A stretch of 64,000 nucleotides of DNA from an uncultured Bacteroidota bacterium (GCA_903853805.1 CAINUN010000016.1:62001-126000); one strand, 5' to 3'; shown: positions 43,442 to 52,910, counted from the first letter of the stretch. Notes: generated by a model from the sequence alone, not told the origin. Program-made: numbers and translations.

Positions 43442-43472
43442 AAAAAGCCGCGAATTGATTTGCGGCTTTTTT
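43442..43472 (+). terminator. terminator after sucC
   Basis: AAAAAGCCGC and GCGGCTTTTT form a 10-bp stem around GAATTGATTT, followed by T's. It may also serve the convergent gene. Confidence 0.9.
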
Positions 43473-43495
43473 ATGGTCGGTTGAATTTCAAATTT

Positions 43496-44188
43496 CTACT
43501 CTTCTTCATCTTGTTGTTGCTCTTTCCCCTTGTGTTTTCCCTTCGATTTTTTAGCAGGCTGAGGTTCTTCAATGCCTTCTTGGTCCATAATTTCGTGCGG
43601 AAGTTTTTTGTGTGTTTTAGCTTCGGGTTCATCGCCCATCACAGCACTTTTGTTTTTAGCATTTACTACCCCTTCTTCTTCATCTTCTTCCTGCTTATTA
43701 TTTGTTTGTTTTTGAGGAGGAGGGATATCATCTTCTCCTGATGTTGCAATGGCATTATTGATTTCAAGCAGGAAAAACTTTTCTTTTTGCCCAAATTCTA
43801 TGGTTTGCTGGTTGACTCTTGCAATAGCCTCAGCATCAGTTGGTTTCACAGCCTCAGCAGGAACCATCACGTTCTTTAAGTATTGCTTTTCAATTTGAAG
43901 ATAGTTGGCAATAGTGGTCAACAGTCCGCGTTCATCGCCTTGTGCCATGATTTGTTTCATGTTGGCAATGTGCATGTCAAGAAAACGTTCAAGCAGGTGT
44001 CTTTGTGGTATTAGTAAAGCAAGATTTTTGTTTTGCACAGCTTCGTCAAAAGCCTTGTTCCAATTAAGCCTTGCCGTTTCGCTTTGTTCTTTTATTTGCA
44101 ATAGCCCACGGTTGGTATAATCTTGAGCATTAGAAAAAGAAAAGGCGAATAATAATAGTGGGAGTAATAACCTGCGCATCATCAGCAT
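43496..44188 (-). CDS. exported protein with charged C-terminal tail
   Basis: 230 residues from the ATG of MLMMRRLLLPLLLFAFSFSNAQ, a clean signal peptide. The mature domain (~22-150) is helical (LQIKEQSETARLNWNKAFDE, LLERFLDMHIANMKQI, LQIEKQYLKNVM) and resembles the LIC11966-type exported helical proteins. The last ~80 residues are low-complexity, rich in Glu, Lys, Pro and Gln, and probably disordered. Convergent with sucC. Function unknown. Confidence 0.65.
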   Translation of the reverse strand: MLMMRRLLLPLLLFAFSFSNAQDYTNRGLLQIKEQSETARLNWNKAFDEAVQNKNLALLIPQRHLLERFLDMHIANMKQIMAQGDERGLLTTIANYLQIEKQYLKNVMVPAEAVKPTDAEAIARVNQQTIEFGQKEKFFLLEINNAIATSGEDDIPPPQKQTNNKQEEDEEEGVVNAKNKSAVMGDEPEAKTHKKLPHEIMDQEGIEEPQPAKKSKGKHKGKEQQQDEEE

Positions 44189-44291
44189 GTTTAAGAAACA
44201 AATATACCTTGTTTGAAACAATCAAAAAGCAGTAAATAGTTTTTCAAATGAAAGCATTGTCAAAAAAAAATCTTGTCAAGCATATTCAACC

Positions 44292-44299
44292 TACTTTTG
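44292..44299 (+). promoter_or_regulatory. -7 element of hscA
   Basis: TACTTTTG matches TAnnTTTG exactly. It lies inside the longer frame and 20 bp before the ATG at 44320, which supports the shorter HscA. Confidence 0.6.
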
Positions 44300-44319
44300 C
44301 GCCGAAATCAAAAAAAAAT

Positions 44320-46170
44320 ATGGGAAAAGTAGCCATCAACATAGCTACCGGAAGTTTACAAACCAAAGACACCATTGTGGGCATTGACCTTGGCACCACC
44401 AATAGTCTTATTGCCATTGTGAGAGAAGACACTAAAGCACCAATTGCTTTACGTGAAATTGATGGGCTTACACTTGTTCCTTCCATTGTTTACTTTGATG
44501 AGTTCAACAATCCTTTGGTGGGAACTGCTGCACGCGAAAAATTGATAGAAGCGCCAGAGCGCACTATTTATTCGGCAAAAAGACTCATGGGTAAATCCTA
44601 TAAAGATGTAAGCGAACATGCTGCTTCTTTTGCCTATAAAATCATTGACGACAATACCGATTCTTTATTGAAAGTACAGGTGAATGATAAATTCTACACA
44701 CCTATTGACCTTAGTGCAGAGATACTTCGTGAATTGAAAAAGCGTGGTGAGCATATCCTTAAGACATCTATCACAAAAGCAGTCATCACGGTTCCTGCAT
44801 ACTTCAACGATGCACAAAGACAAGCCACTCGTGATTCAGGAAAATTGGCCGGATTGGATGTATTGCGCATTGTGAACGAACCAACCGCCGCAAGTCTTGC
44901 TTATGGATTGGGAGTAAGCGCTGATGAAGAAAAAACGATTGCTGTTTATGACCTTGGTGGTGGCACTTTCGATGTTTCAATTTTACACATCATCAACGGC
45001 ATTTTTGAAGTCTATTCTACACACGGCGACACTTATTTAGGTGGCGATGATATGGATAGATTAGTAGCAGATTTTTTCAAAAAACAATTGCCAAGCAAAG
45101 ATGAGCATGACAAAAAACACTTGCAAGAGCTAAGATTGAAAGCCGAGGAAGCGAAGAAATATTTGAGTAATAATGAGTTCTTTGAATCGGAAATTGACGG
45201 ACAAAAAATTCTCATCAATAAAGAACAATTCAACAGCTTAATACTTCCATTAGTAGAGCGCACATTGAATAGTTGCAGGCTTGCTTTGAAAGATGCAACC
45301 TTAACACCTGATAAAATTGATGCAGTAGTGATGGTAGGCGGCTCGACTCGAGTGCCATTGGTAAAAGAAAAAGTAAAATCATTTTTTGGAAAAGAATTGT
45401 TTGACCAATTGAATCCCGATGAAGTAGTGGCATTAGGTGCTGCAGTTCAAGCAGATATTTTGGCAGGCAACAATACCGAAATGCTCTTACTCGATGTGAC
45501 CCCACTATCTCTTGGATTAGAAACCATGGGAGGATTGATGGATGTGCTTATTCCACGCAATTCAAAAATCCCTACCAAAGCAGGTCGCCAATACACAACG
45601 CAAAAAGATGGACAAGGCGGAATGCGCATTTCAGTTTTTCAAGGAGAAAGAGATTTGGTTCAAGACAACAGAAAGCTTGCTGAATTCAACCTTACAGGCA
45701 TTCCCGCAATGCCTGCAGGTTTGCCTAAAGTGGAAGTGAGTTTTCTCATAGATGCAGATGGCATTCTAAAAGTTAGTGCTAAAGAACTACGCAGTGGCAT
45801 TCAACAAACTATAGAAGTGAAACCTCAGTATGGATTGACGGACGAACAAGTGGAGCAAATGCTGATGGATTCGCTCACACATGCTAAAGATGATATTGCC
45901 ACTCGTGCACTTGTTGAAGCGACAACAGAAGCCACTCAAATGTTGGAAACCACTGAAACGTTTTTAGAAAAACATAAGGACATGTTAACGGAAGAAGAAG
46001 TCAACATTACGATGGCAAAAATGAAGGATGTAACACAAGCTATATTCAACAAAAACAAAAACCTTATTCAAAAAGAAATGGAAACCCTCAACGAAGTTTC
46101 ACGTCCTTTTGCTGAAAGGGTAATGGATGCGGCTTTGAAAGATGCAATGAAGGGAAAAAAGATTGTGTAG
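44320..46170 (+). CDS. hscA: Hsp70-family Fe-S assembly chaperone HscA
   Basis: 616 residues. It begins [11 protein letters not shown], the short HscA-type N-terminus, and has [49 protein letters not shown] and [15 protein letters not shown] (ATPase), then a substrate-binding domain ([14 protein letters not shown]) and a helical lid. The length and start fit HscA better than DnaK, which is about 635-640 residues and ends in an acidic tail absent here. No isc genes or J-protein are nearby. Confidence 0.85.
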   Translation: MGKVAINIATGSLQTKDTIVGIDLGTTNSLIAIVREDTKAPIALREIDGLTLVPSIVYFDEFNNPLVGTAAREKLIEAPERTIYSAKRLMGKSYKDVSEHAASFAYKIIDDNTDSLLKVQVNDKFYTPIDLSAEILRELKKRGEHILKTSITKAVITVPAYFNDAQRQATRDSGKLAGLDVLRIVNEPTAASLAYGLGVSADEEKTIAVYDLGGGTFDVSILHIINGIFEVYSTHGDTYLGGDDMDRLVADFFKKQLPSKDEHDKKHLQELRLKAEEAKKYLSNNEFFESEIDGQKILINKEQFNSLILPLVERTLNSCRLALKDATLTPDKIDAVVMVGGSTRVPLVKEKVKSFFGKELFDQLNPDEVVALGAAVQADILAGNNTEMLLLDVTPLSLGLETMGGLMDVLIPRNSKIPTKAGRQYTTQKDGQGGMRISVFQGERDLVQDNRKLAEFNLTGIPAMPAGLPKVEVSFLIDADGILKVSAKELRSGIQQTIEVKPQYGLTDEQVEQMLMDSLTHAKDDIATRALVEATTEATQMLETTETFLEKHKDMLTEEEVNITMAKMKDVTQAIFNKNKNLIQKEMETLNEVSRPFAERVMDAALKDAMKGKKIV

Positions 46171-46203
46171 TGAAAACCTTAACTGTTTGCAGTTCAAAAA
46201 AAA

Positions 46204-46965
46204 TCAACCAAATATCAACGTCATCAAACCTGCAATAACACCAAGAAGAATTGCAAAGACTTTTGGAATAGTCATTGCATGATGTCGGGTACCACTTTCA
46301 AAAAATATAGTTGTAGAGATGTGGATGAATGCGCCCGCAACTATTGGAATAATCCAAATGATGATATTGCTGAGGTGTAAATAATGCTTCCCTAGATTCT
46401 CTGAAAGAAAAGAAGCTATTGGTGTAATCAATGCAAAGAAAAGCAACACAGTGAAGGCTCTTTGTTTTCCCTTTTGTGAAATAACTAAAGCAGTAAGCAA
46501 GATAGCTTCTGGTAATTTGTGAGCAGCAACAGCAAGGTATAATGCCGTTTCTGTTGCACCCATTCTATAGTTGAAGCCTAATGGAATACCTTCCATAAAT
46601 GCATGTAGCGATAGTCCAAACAAAACAGCGGTAAGTGGTAAAGCTGCTTGTGTATGTAAATGGTGCTCATGACCATGATGATGATGATGACCATTTGTAT
46701 GGGAGTGTCCATGTTCTACTCCATGAGTCAATCTTTGGATAATAAATTGTAAGAAAAACCCAGCAAGGACTAAAGCCCCTGCTTCATGTCCGCCTAGCTC
46801 AGTAAAAGTTTCAGGTATTAGGTGAAGTAAAGTAATACTCAATAAAAATGAACCTGAAAAAGCCAAAAGATAATTAGTGCCCTTTTCGTTTACAGTAGTT
46901 ACCAAAAGTGGAATACTTCCACCAATTAGGGTAATGAAAAAAAGTAACAAGTTGAAAATTGACAT
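46204..46965 (-). CDS. ZIP family metal transporter
   Basis: 253 residues from the ATG of MSIFNLLLFF (a start 11 codons upstream is possible). Eight membrane helices; the His-rich cytoplasmic loop between helices 3 and 4 (EHGHSHTNGHHHHHGHEHH, residues ~94-112) and helix 4/5 metal sites HAFMEGIPLGF and AHKLPEAILL are typical. Likely imports zinc or a similar divalent metal into the cytoplasm. Convergent with hscA. Confidence 0.93.
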   Translation of the reverse strand: MSIFNLLLFFITLIGGSIPLLVTTVNEKGTNYLLAFSGSFLLSITLLHLIPETFTELGGHEAGALVLAGFFLQFIIQRLTHGVEHGHSHTNGHHHHHGHEHHLHTQAALPLTAVLFGLSLHAFMEGIPLGFNYRMGATETALYLAVAAHKLPEAILLTALVISQKGKQRAFTVLLFFALITPIASFLSENLGKHYLHLSNIIIWIIPIVAGAFIHISTTIFFESGTRHHAMTIPKVFAILLGVIAGLMTLIFG

Positions 46966-47068
46966 TTTTATGATTGTAGCCTCTAAGAAACCGAACAAAA
47001 TTACTTTTTTTAGTACAAGTTACAGCATGATAAAACTCATCAAAATTGTTTCTGAATATCAATAGCAA

Positions 47069-47076
47069 TATTTTTG
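47069..47076 (+). promoter_or_regulatory. -7 element of the lipoprotein/uvrC unit
   Basis: TATTTTTG, an exact match to TAnnTTTG. It lies 18 bp before the TTG at 47094 and inside the longer frame, so it decides the start. Confidence 0.6.
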
Positions 47077-47093
47077 AGCCAAACAGATATTTA

Positions 47094-47666
47094 TTGAGAG
47101 CCTCAATCTTCATCCTTCTTTTCAGCGCCCTTTTCTTTTCTTGTAATAAAAAAGAAAAAGAAATGGCAACATTTACCGCCGAAAGCGGAACTTATTTCTC
47201 TATTCGTCAGTTTGCAAAAGATCAATTCGATTCTTTTTGGCAGCAACCATTTGGATTTGAAAAAACAGAAGTAATTAATGGAAAGAAAGACACTGTCTTA
47301 CTTGGTGGCTTAAGTATGGATTGGGGGTCTATTCTTCAAACATTTTTTGATGCAGACATTAGCGACACTAAAAACATTGGCAAATATGAGTTTACTGTTA
47401 TCAATGAAGACGCAACCATGTCGAAGATTTATGATTACGAAGCTAAAGACCCGAAATTGTTTACCCAAAAAACACAGATAGTCATAGATCCTTTTACAGA
47501 AAGAATCAAAGCTGTTTATATAGAGACGCACAAAGAAGATTTTTGGAAAAAGGAAAGTCAAAAGTTGTTTTATGTGCCATTGAAAGTGATTCAAATTCAA
47601 AAGTTCGAATCACTCCGTCTTGGAAAAGATTTGAGCACTCGCACCGAATATCATTTCATGAACTAA
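47094..47666 (+). CDS. lipoprotein of unknown function
   Basis: 190 residues. From the TTG at 47094 the protein begins (M)RASIFILLFSALFFSCNKKEKE, an ideal lipoprotein signal with Cys17. A TTG at 47046 extends the frame but is upstream of the predicted promoter. The mature part is mixed alpha/beta with ESGTYFSIRQFAKDQFDSFW and LLGGLSMDWGSIL; no family was recognised. uvrC starts 8 bp after it, so it is probably in the same operon; this may be chance. Confidence 0.7.
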   Translation: MRASIFILLFSALFFSCNKKEKEMATFTAESGTYFSIRQFAKDQFDSFWQQPFGFEKTEVINGKKDTVLLGGLSMDWGSILQTFFDADISDTKNIGKYEFTVINEDATMSKIYDYEAKDPKLFTQKTQIVIDPFTERIKAVYIETHKEDFWKKESQKLFYVPLKVIQIQKFESLRLGKDLSTRTEYHFMN

Positions 47667-47673
47667 TCCCCTC

Positions 47674-49497
47674 ATGAACCGCGAAGTCTTTCAAAATATT
47701 GTCTCTTCCATTCCGCATCAACCAGGTTGCTACAAATATTTTGATGAAAGCAAGCAATTGTTGTACGTAGGAAAGGCAAAAGACTTACGCAAGCGAGTAA
47801 GTTCTTATTTCAACAAAACGTTAGATAGTTTTAAAACACGAAGACTAGTTTCACTTATTCACAGTATTGAGTTTACCATAACCGACTCCGAACATGATGC
47901 ATTCTTGTTAGAGAATTCCCTCATCAAACATTATCAGCCCAAATTCAACATTAGCCTAAAAGACGACAAGACTTATCCCTATGTAGTGATAAAGAAAGAG
48001 CATTTTCCAAGAGTTTTTTTTACTAGAAAAGTAATTCGAGATGGCTCGGAATATTTAGGTCCTTACACAGGTGTTTTTCGTGCACGTGAGTTGATGGAGA
48101 TTATCAAACAAAGTATTCCGCTCAGAAATTGTACGCTCAATCTTTCGAAAGAAAATATTGACAAAGGCAAATTCAAAGTCTGCCTTGAATATCATCTTGG
48201 TAATTGCAATGGACCTTGTCAAGGTTTTCAAACTGAAGAAAATTACAAACAAGACCTGCAACAGATAAGGCATATTTTGAAAGGAAATACTGCTGAAGTC
48301 ATTCGACACCTCAAACAGCAAATGAACGATTGTGCAGCTAACCTAGAATTTGAAAAAGCAGCCATTCTGAAAGAAAAAATTGCATCCTTACAACAATACG
48401 AGGTTCGTTCTACGGTTGTCAACCCCCATTTAGGCGACCTTGATGTAGCCAGCATTTTGAGCGACGACAAGCTGTCCTTTGTCAATTACTTGCGCGTTAT
48501 TAATGGCAGTGTAGTGTATGCTAAGACTTTGAAAATTGATAAGCAATTAGAAGAAACGGACGAAGAAATTTTGTCGTTGGCATTGGCTAGAATGCGCGAA
48601 ACTTTTCACAGCAATTCGCCTGAAGTCATTGTGCCATTTAAAGTTTATGTAACCGAACCGAACACAGTCATTACCATCCCTAAAATTGGTGACAAGAAAA
48701 AACTCCTCGATCTTAGCATCAAAAATGCATTGTTGTTTAAAGATGAAATGCGAAAGAAAAATGCGTTGATGCTCACCACACCTTCTAAAGAAAAAGACTT
48801 GTCAATCTTAGAAGAATTGCAGACTGTATTGCATTTGAAAGAACTCCCAATTCATATTGAATGCTTCGACAACTCCAATTTTCAAGGCTCTTTTCCAGTG
48901 GCTGCAATGGTTTGTTTTCGGGATGCACAACCTTTTAAAAAAGACTATCGTCATTTTCATATCAAAACGGTGGAAGGCATCAACGATTTTGCCTCAATGG
49001 CTGAAATTGTTTATCGACGCTACAATAAATTAATTGAAGAGGAAAAAGAATTGCCTCAATTGGCCATAATAGATGGGGGCAAAGGTCAATTGAGTGCAGC
49101 CATGGAAAGTGTTCGGAAATTGGGTATTGAAAACCGATTGACTTTAATTGGATTAGCAAAGCGCGAAGAGTCTATTTTCTTTGTCGGAGATAAAGAACCC
49201 ATTCAACTTCCTTTTGACAATCCTGCTCATTTACTCATTCGCCGCATTCGTGATGAAGTGCACCGTTTTGGCATTACTTTTCATAGAGAAACAAGAAGCA
49301 AGGGCACCATTAAAAACAACCTTGAAAACATTCCTGGCATTGGCGAAAAAACGGCTACCGACTTGCTCAAGGCTTTTCGTTCTGTTAAAAACATTAAAAC
49401 AATGACTGAAAGAGAATTGACAAAGGTCGTTGGCGCATCTAAAGCAAGAATTGTCTTCCACTATTTTCATCCTAGAGAGGAAGAACCAACTTTGTGA
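47674..49497 (+). CDS. uvrC: excinuclease ABC subunit C
   Basis: 607 residues, nucleotide-excision-repair nuclease. N-terminal GIY-YIG domain (PGCYKYFDE..LLYVGKAKDLRKRV), a Cys-rich segment (CLEYHLGNCNGPCQG), a UVR motif (ANLEFEKAAILKEKI), the RNase H-like domain with IECFDNSNFQGSFPVAA and AIIDGGKGQL, and C-terminal HhH (NIPGIGEKTATDLL). Complete. uvrA is at 54-56 kb. Confidence 0.97.
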   Translation: MNREVFQNIVSSIPHQPGCYKYFDESKQLLYVGKAKDLRKRVSSYFNKTLDSFKTRRLVSLIHSIEFTITDSEHDAFLLENSLIKHYQPKFNISLKDDKTYPYVVIKKEHFPRVFFTRKVIRDGSEYLGPYTGVFRARELMEIIKQSIPLRNCTLNLSKENIDKGKFKVCLEYHLGNCNGPCQGFQTEENYKQDLQQIRHILKGNTAEVIRHLKQQMNDCAANLEFEKAAILKEKIASLQQYEVRSTVVNPHLGDLDVASILSDDKLSFVNYLRVINGSVVYAKTLKIDKQLEETDEEILSLALARMRETFHSNSPEVIVPFKVYVTEPNTVITIPKIGDKKKLLDLSIKNALLFKDEMRKKNALMLTTPSKEKDLSILEELQTVLHLKELPIHIECFDNSNFQGSFPVAAMVCFRDAQPFKKDYRHFHIKTVEGINDFASMAEIVYRRYNKLIEEEKELPQLAIIDGGKGQLSAAMESVRKLGIENRLTLIGLAKREESIFFVGDKEPIQLPFDNPAHLLIRRIRDEVHRFGITFHRETRSKGTIKNNLENIPGIGEKTATDLLKAFRSVKNIKTMTERELTKVVGASKARIVFHYFHPREEEPTL

Positions 49498-49528
49498 TGA
49501 TTATCAACCAAGTCAGTGCTTGCTTATT

Positions 49529-49536
49529 TACCTTTG
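49529..49536 (+). promoter_or_regulatory. -7 element of the DUF983 gene
   Basis: TACCTTTG, an exact TAnnTTTG, 19 bp before the ATG at 49556. Confidence 0.55.
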
Positions 49537-49555
49537 CATAAATATTACCAAATTC

Positions 49556-49957
49556 ATGTCCGAAAATAAACCCCCACTTCTGCCCAGTATTTTAAAAATG
49601 AAATGCCCTAACTGCCGTAAAGGAAACATGTATTTGCAGTCATCTGTTTTCCCAATGAATACAATGATGCAAATGCCTGAACGATGCAGTGAATGTGGTC
49701 AAAAAATGGAATTGGAAGTAGGATTTTATTACGGCACTGGCTATGTCAGTTATGTATTGACTGTTGCAATTATTGCTATTTGCTTTATTAGTTATTGGTT
49801 AATTATTGGCATGTCGTCAAAAGACTATAGCATCTTTTATGCATTGGGCACAGCCATAGGCATAGCCCTTTTGTTGCAGCCGCTCATCATGCGTTATAGT
49901 CGCGTCATTTACCTCTACATGTTTGTGAAGTTTGGTAAAGGACGCGCATCTCGATAA
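49556..49957 (+). CDS. DUF983 family membrane protein
   Basis: 133 residues from the ATG at 49556; the longer frame to 49430 lies in uvrC and is rejected. Two CxxC motifs (KCPNCRKG, RCSECGQKM) before two membrane helices (VSYVLTVAIIAICFISYWLI and FYALGTAIGIALLLQPLIM) match DUF983. The Cys pairs may bind zinc. Function unknown. Confidence 0.85.
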   Translation: MSENKPPLLPSILKMKCPNCRKGNMYLQSSVFPMNTMMQMPERCSECGQKMELEVGFYYGTGYVSYVLTVAIIAICFISYWLIIGMSSKDYSIFYALGTAIGIALLLQPLIMRYSRVIYLYMFVKFGKGRASR

Positions 49958-49962
49958 GCCTT

Positions 49963-50616
49963 TTACTTCTTGAGTTTTTCTTTAAAAACCTTTTGAAATT
50001 TCTCCAACTTAGGTTTGATGACAAACATGCAATAAGGCTGACTGCCATTTTCGCTATAATAGTTTTGATGATACTCCTCTGCCTTATAAAACACAGTGAA
50101 AGGAGAGATTTCTGTTACCACATTTGAAGGATAAGCATGTTCTTCGTTGATGCTCTTTTTATATATCTCTGCCTTTTGTTTTTGTTCATCATTATGATAG
50201 TAAATAACACTTCGGTATTGCGTACCTACATCTTCGCCCTGACGATTGAGTTGAGTAGGGTCATGTGCCCCCCAAAAGGCTGCTAACAACTCATCAAAGC
50301 TAATCACTGCAGGATTATAATAAATATTAGTCACTTCAGCATGCCCTGTTTGTCCTGTGCACACTTGTTTGTAAGTAGGATGTTCCACTTGTCCACCACT
50401 AAAGCCTGATTCTACCTTTACTACTCCCTTTAATTGTTGAAACTGTGCTTCTACGCACCAAAAGCAACCTGCGCCAAAAGTTGCGGTATCTAATTTCATG
50501 TTTGTGGTTGATTCGTTCATAGGATTGTGTTGATGATTATTCTTTTTTTGAGCACATGCAAATAAGTGAATACTGCTGAAAGCAAGCAATAAAATGATTT
50601 TCAAGGTACATTTCAT
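49963..50616 (-). CDS. msrA: peptide methionine-(S)-sulfoxide reductase, lipoprotein form
   Basis: 217 residues from the ATG of MKCTLKIILLLAFSSIHLFAC, a lipoprotein signal with the lipobox LFAC. The longer frame is rejected because it would hide this. Active site GAGCFWCVEAQFQQ, then SGFSGGQVEHPTYKQVCTGQTGHAEV and QYRSVIYYHND. The signal places it on the periplasmic side of the envelope, so it would repair oxidised exported proteins. Confidence 0.95.
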   Translation of the reverse strand: MKCTLKIILLLAFSSIHLFACAQKKNNHQHNPMNESTTNMKLDTATFGAGCFWCVEAQFQQLKGVVKVESGFSGGQVEHPTYKQVCTGQTGHAEVTNIYYNPAVISFDELLAAFWGAHDPTQLNRQGEDVGTQYRSVIYYHNDEQKQKAEIYKKSINEEHAYPSNVVTEISPFTVFYKAEEYHQNYYSENGSQPYCMFVIKPKLEKFQKVFKEKLKK

Positions 50617-50733
50617 GTTGGGGAAATTATTTTTAGCATAACGTAGGAAACGCGAAAATAGTTTACTGCATTGCCTTTGCAACATTATTTTAACATCAAC
50701 CACAAAAAAATGTGGCTTCTTAGCAAATTCTTT

Positions 50734-50763
50734 TTTGAAAATTAAATGGCTAGGTTAATTTTG
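50734..50763 (+). promoter_or_regulatory. tRNA-Ser promoter
   Basis: TTTG at 50734-50737 and TAATTTTG at 50756-50763, 18 bp apart; the second is an exact TAnnTTTG. The tRNA begins 5 bp after it. Confidence 0.65.
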
Positions 50764-50768
50764 GCCTT

Positions 50769-50853
50769 GGAGAGATGGCAGAGCGGTCGAATGCGGCGGT
50801 CTTGAAAACCGTTGACTGTCAAAGGTCCGGGGGTTCGAATCCCTCTCTCTCCG
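50769..50853 (+). tRNA. tRNA-Ser (anticodon UGA)
   Basis: 85 nt including the discriminator G. Acceptor stem GGAGAGA pairs with TCTCTCC; the anticodon loop CTTGAAA at 50801-50807 places TGA at 50803-50805; the long variable arm typical of serine tRNAs is present; the T-loop is TTCGAAT. CCA is not encoded. It stands alone, with its own promoter and terminator. Confidence 0.95.
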
Positions 50854-50897
50854 CAAGGAGAATTCGAAAGCAAATGCTATCTTATTCTACAGGTCTT

Positions 50898-50934
50898 AAA
50901 AGAGGTTGCTGAAAAGCAGCCTCTTTTTTTTTAT
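50898..50934 (+). terminator. terminator after tRNA-Ser
   Basis: AAAGAGGTTGCT and AGCAGCCTCTTT form a 12-bp stem (one G-T pair) around GAAA or similar, followed by a long T run. Confidence 0.9.
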
Positions 50935-50967
50935 TTTCTTTCTTAACGGTCGCATTTCTTTGGTTGT

Positions 50968-50975
50968 TATTTTTG
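50968..50975 (+). promoter_or_regulatory. -7 element of nadB
   Basis: TATTTTTG, an exact TAnnTTTG, 16 bp before the nadB ATG. Confidence 0.55.
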
Positions 50976-50991
50976 CCACTATTTCAATAAA

Positions 50992-52590
50992 ATGCTTCGC
51001 ACCGATTTTCTCGTTATTGGCTCTGGTATTGCAGGACTAAATTTTGCCATCAAAACTGCTAAACGCTTTCCTGATCAAACCATCACGATTCTCACCAAAG
51101 TCAATACTGACGAAACCAATACGAAATATGCACAAGGCGGTATTGCTGTGGTAAATGACCGTGAAAAAGACAGTTTTCAAAAGCATATTGAAGACACTTT
51201 GGTTGCCGGTGACGGATTATGCAATCAAAAAGTAGTAGAGATTGTAGTGAACGAAGGACCTGAACGTGTGGAGGAGATGATTGACCTTGGCACTCAGTTC
51301 GACAAAGATATTGAAGGCGATTTCCTTAGAGGCAAAGAAGGCGGGCATTCCGAATACCGCATCCTTCACCATAAAGATATTACAGGATTTGAAATGGAGC
51401 GTGCATTAGTGGAAGAAGTGGCAAAATATCCCAATATTAACATCCACAACCATTGGTTTGTTATTGACATCATTACGCAGCATCATCTTGGATATTTGGT
51501 CACTAAATCAACTCCCAATATTGAGTGCTATGGCGTTTATGCCTTGAACCTTCAAACCAATGAGATTGAAAAGATTCTTAGTAAAATAACCGTCATGGCA
51601 TCGGGCGGAACAGGACAAGCTTATCGCACCACCACTAACCCAAAGATTGCCACCGGCGATGGTATAGCCATGTTTTACAGAGCTAAAGGACGAATTGAAA
51701 ATATGGAGTTCATTCAGTTTCACCCCACAGCTTTGTACCAAGCAGGTGTGAGCCCTTCTTTCTTAATTACCGAAGCCGTAAGGGGCGATGGTGGCATTCT
51801 TAGAAATAAAGAAGGCGAAGCATTCATGCAACGTTATGACCCTCGTGCCGACCTTGCCCCACGTGATATTGTAGCCCGTGCTATTGATAATGAAATGAAA
51901 CGCACCGGAACTGAATCTATTTTCTTGGATTGCAGACACATGGAATTAGAAAAGTTTAAGGCGCACTTTCCAAATATTTATGATAAGTGCATGAGTGTGG
52001 GCATTGATGTGATGAAGAACATGATTCCTGTGGCGCCTGCAGCACATTATTGTTGTGGAGGAATTAAAGTAGATGAGATTGGGCGTTCATCCATCACCAA
52101 CCTATATGCTTGTGGCGAGTGTAGCAGCACAGGACTTCATGGAGCCAATCGTTTGGCAAGCAATTCTCTGTTAGAGGCTTTGGTGTTTGCCCATCGATGT
52201 TCGGAAGATGCGGCAACTAGAATAGACAAGTTGCAGTTTAATGATGCTATCCCCGATTGGAATGCATCGGGCACCAACGACCCTCAAGAAATGATTCTCA
52301 TTACCCAAAGCCTTAAAGAACTCCAATTAATCATGAGCGATTATGTGGGCATTGTTCGCAATAATGTTCGTTTAGAACGAGCCATGCGCCGCATAGATTT
52401 ATTGCACGAAGAAACCGAAACGCTTTACCGCACCACCACTGCTTCACCGCAATTACTAGAATTAAGAAACCTGATTACCATTGGATTTTTAATAGTAAAA
52501 GGAGCACAGTTTAGAAAAGAAAGCCGTGGCTTGCATTACAATACTGATTTTCCAGAAAAAGCAGAGATGTTGCAGAATATCGTATTGTAA
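50992..52590 (+). CDS. nadB: L-aspartate oxidase
   Basis: 532 residues, FAD enzyme oxidising L-aspartate to iminoaspartate for NAD synthesis. FAD loop VIGSGIAGLNFAIKTA, KYAQGGIA, IEFIQFHPTAL-like segment (FIQFHPTALYQAG), TEAVRGDGGILRN, the active Arg in DPRADLAPRDIVARAI, and HGANRLASNSLLEALV. nadA and nadC are not next to it. Confidence 0.96.
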   Translation: MLRTDFLVIGSGIAGLNFAIKTAKRFPDQTITILTKVNTDETNTKYAQGGIAVVNDREKDSFQKHIEDTLVAGDGLCNQKVVEIVVNEGPERVEEMIDLGTQFDKDIEGDFLRGKEGGHSEYRILHHKDITGFEMERALVEEVAKYPNINIHNHWFVIDIITQHHLGYLVTKSTPNIECYGVYALNLQTNEIEKILSKITVMASGGTGQAYRTTTNPKIATGDGIAMFYRAKGRIENMEFIQFHPTALYQAGVSPSFLITEAVRGDGGILRNKEGEAFMQRYDPRADLAPRDIVARAIDNEMKRTGTESIFLDCRHMELEKFKAHFPNIYDKCMSVGIDVMKNMIPVAPAAHYCCGGIKVDEIGRSSITNLYACGECSSTGLHGANRLASNSLLEALVFAHRCSEDAATRIDKLQFNDAIPDWNASGTNDPQEMILITQSLKELQLIMSDYVGIVRNNVRLERAMRRIDLLHEETETLYRTTTASPQLLELRNLITIGFLIVKGAQFRKESRGLHYNTDFPEKAEMLQNIVL

Positions 52591-52645
52591 GACTCCTTTT
52601 CTATAGAAGATAATACTTCCCCATTTCCCCTTTCTGCGCAAGCAA
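52591..52645. other. leader of the 52.6 kb repeat island
   Basis: CCCCATTTCCCC (52619-52630) after nadB, in the same position relative to the repeats as at 28 kb. No gene. Confidence 0.5.
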
Positions 52646-52866
52646 TTTTTTTAGGGAAATTTTCCGAATCATGCAATCCGTTAGTACAGATTGGCAAAAT
52701 CGGAACCGAATAATGGGATCCGTTGCAACAGATTGTAAGAATCGGAACCGAATGAAGGAATCTGTCGCAACAGGTTGGAAGATTCGAAACCGAATCATGC
52801 AAAACACATATGTGTGTCGGAGAAAAAGACGCCGAATCAACCAACACCAGCTTTGGTGTTGGTTAA
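52646..52866. repeat. 42-bp tandem repeat island
   Basis: It opens with a T-rich element ending in CCGAATCAT (52646-52672), close to that at 28234-28261. Three 42-bp units follow, with dyads TCGGAACCGA (centres 52704.5, 52746.5), ATCCGTTGCAACAGAT (52725.5), GATTCG..CGAATC (52788.5), then ACACATATGTGT (52809.5) and an 11-bp hairpin with GCTT loop (52839-52864, centre 52851.5), all on one 21-bp grid. AAAGACGCCGAA before the hairpin also occurs at 28498-28509. It sits in a convergent gap between nadB and the DUF1684 gene. Confidence 0.95.
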
Positions 52867-52910
52867 AAAGAAACCACATGAACAAAAAAGCGCAAAGACA
52901 AGTTTAAAAA

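Noticed and set aside
49430-49555. Longer N-terminus of the DUF983 protein
   Set aside because: It is the shadow of the uvrC end; the promoter lies at 49529.
52839-52866. Hairpin as a terminator for nadB or the DUF1684 gene
   Set aside because: No T run follows on either strand.
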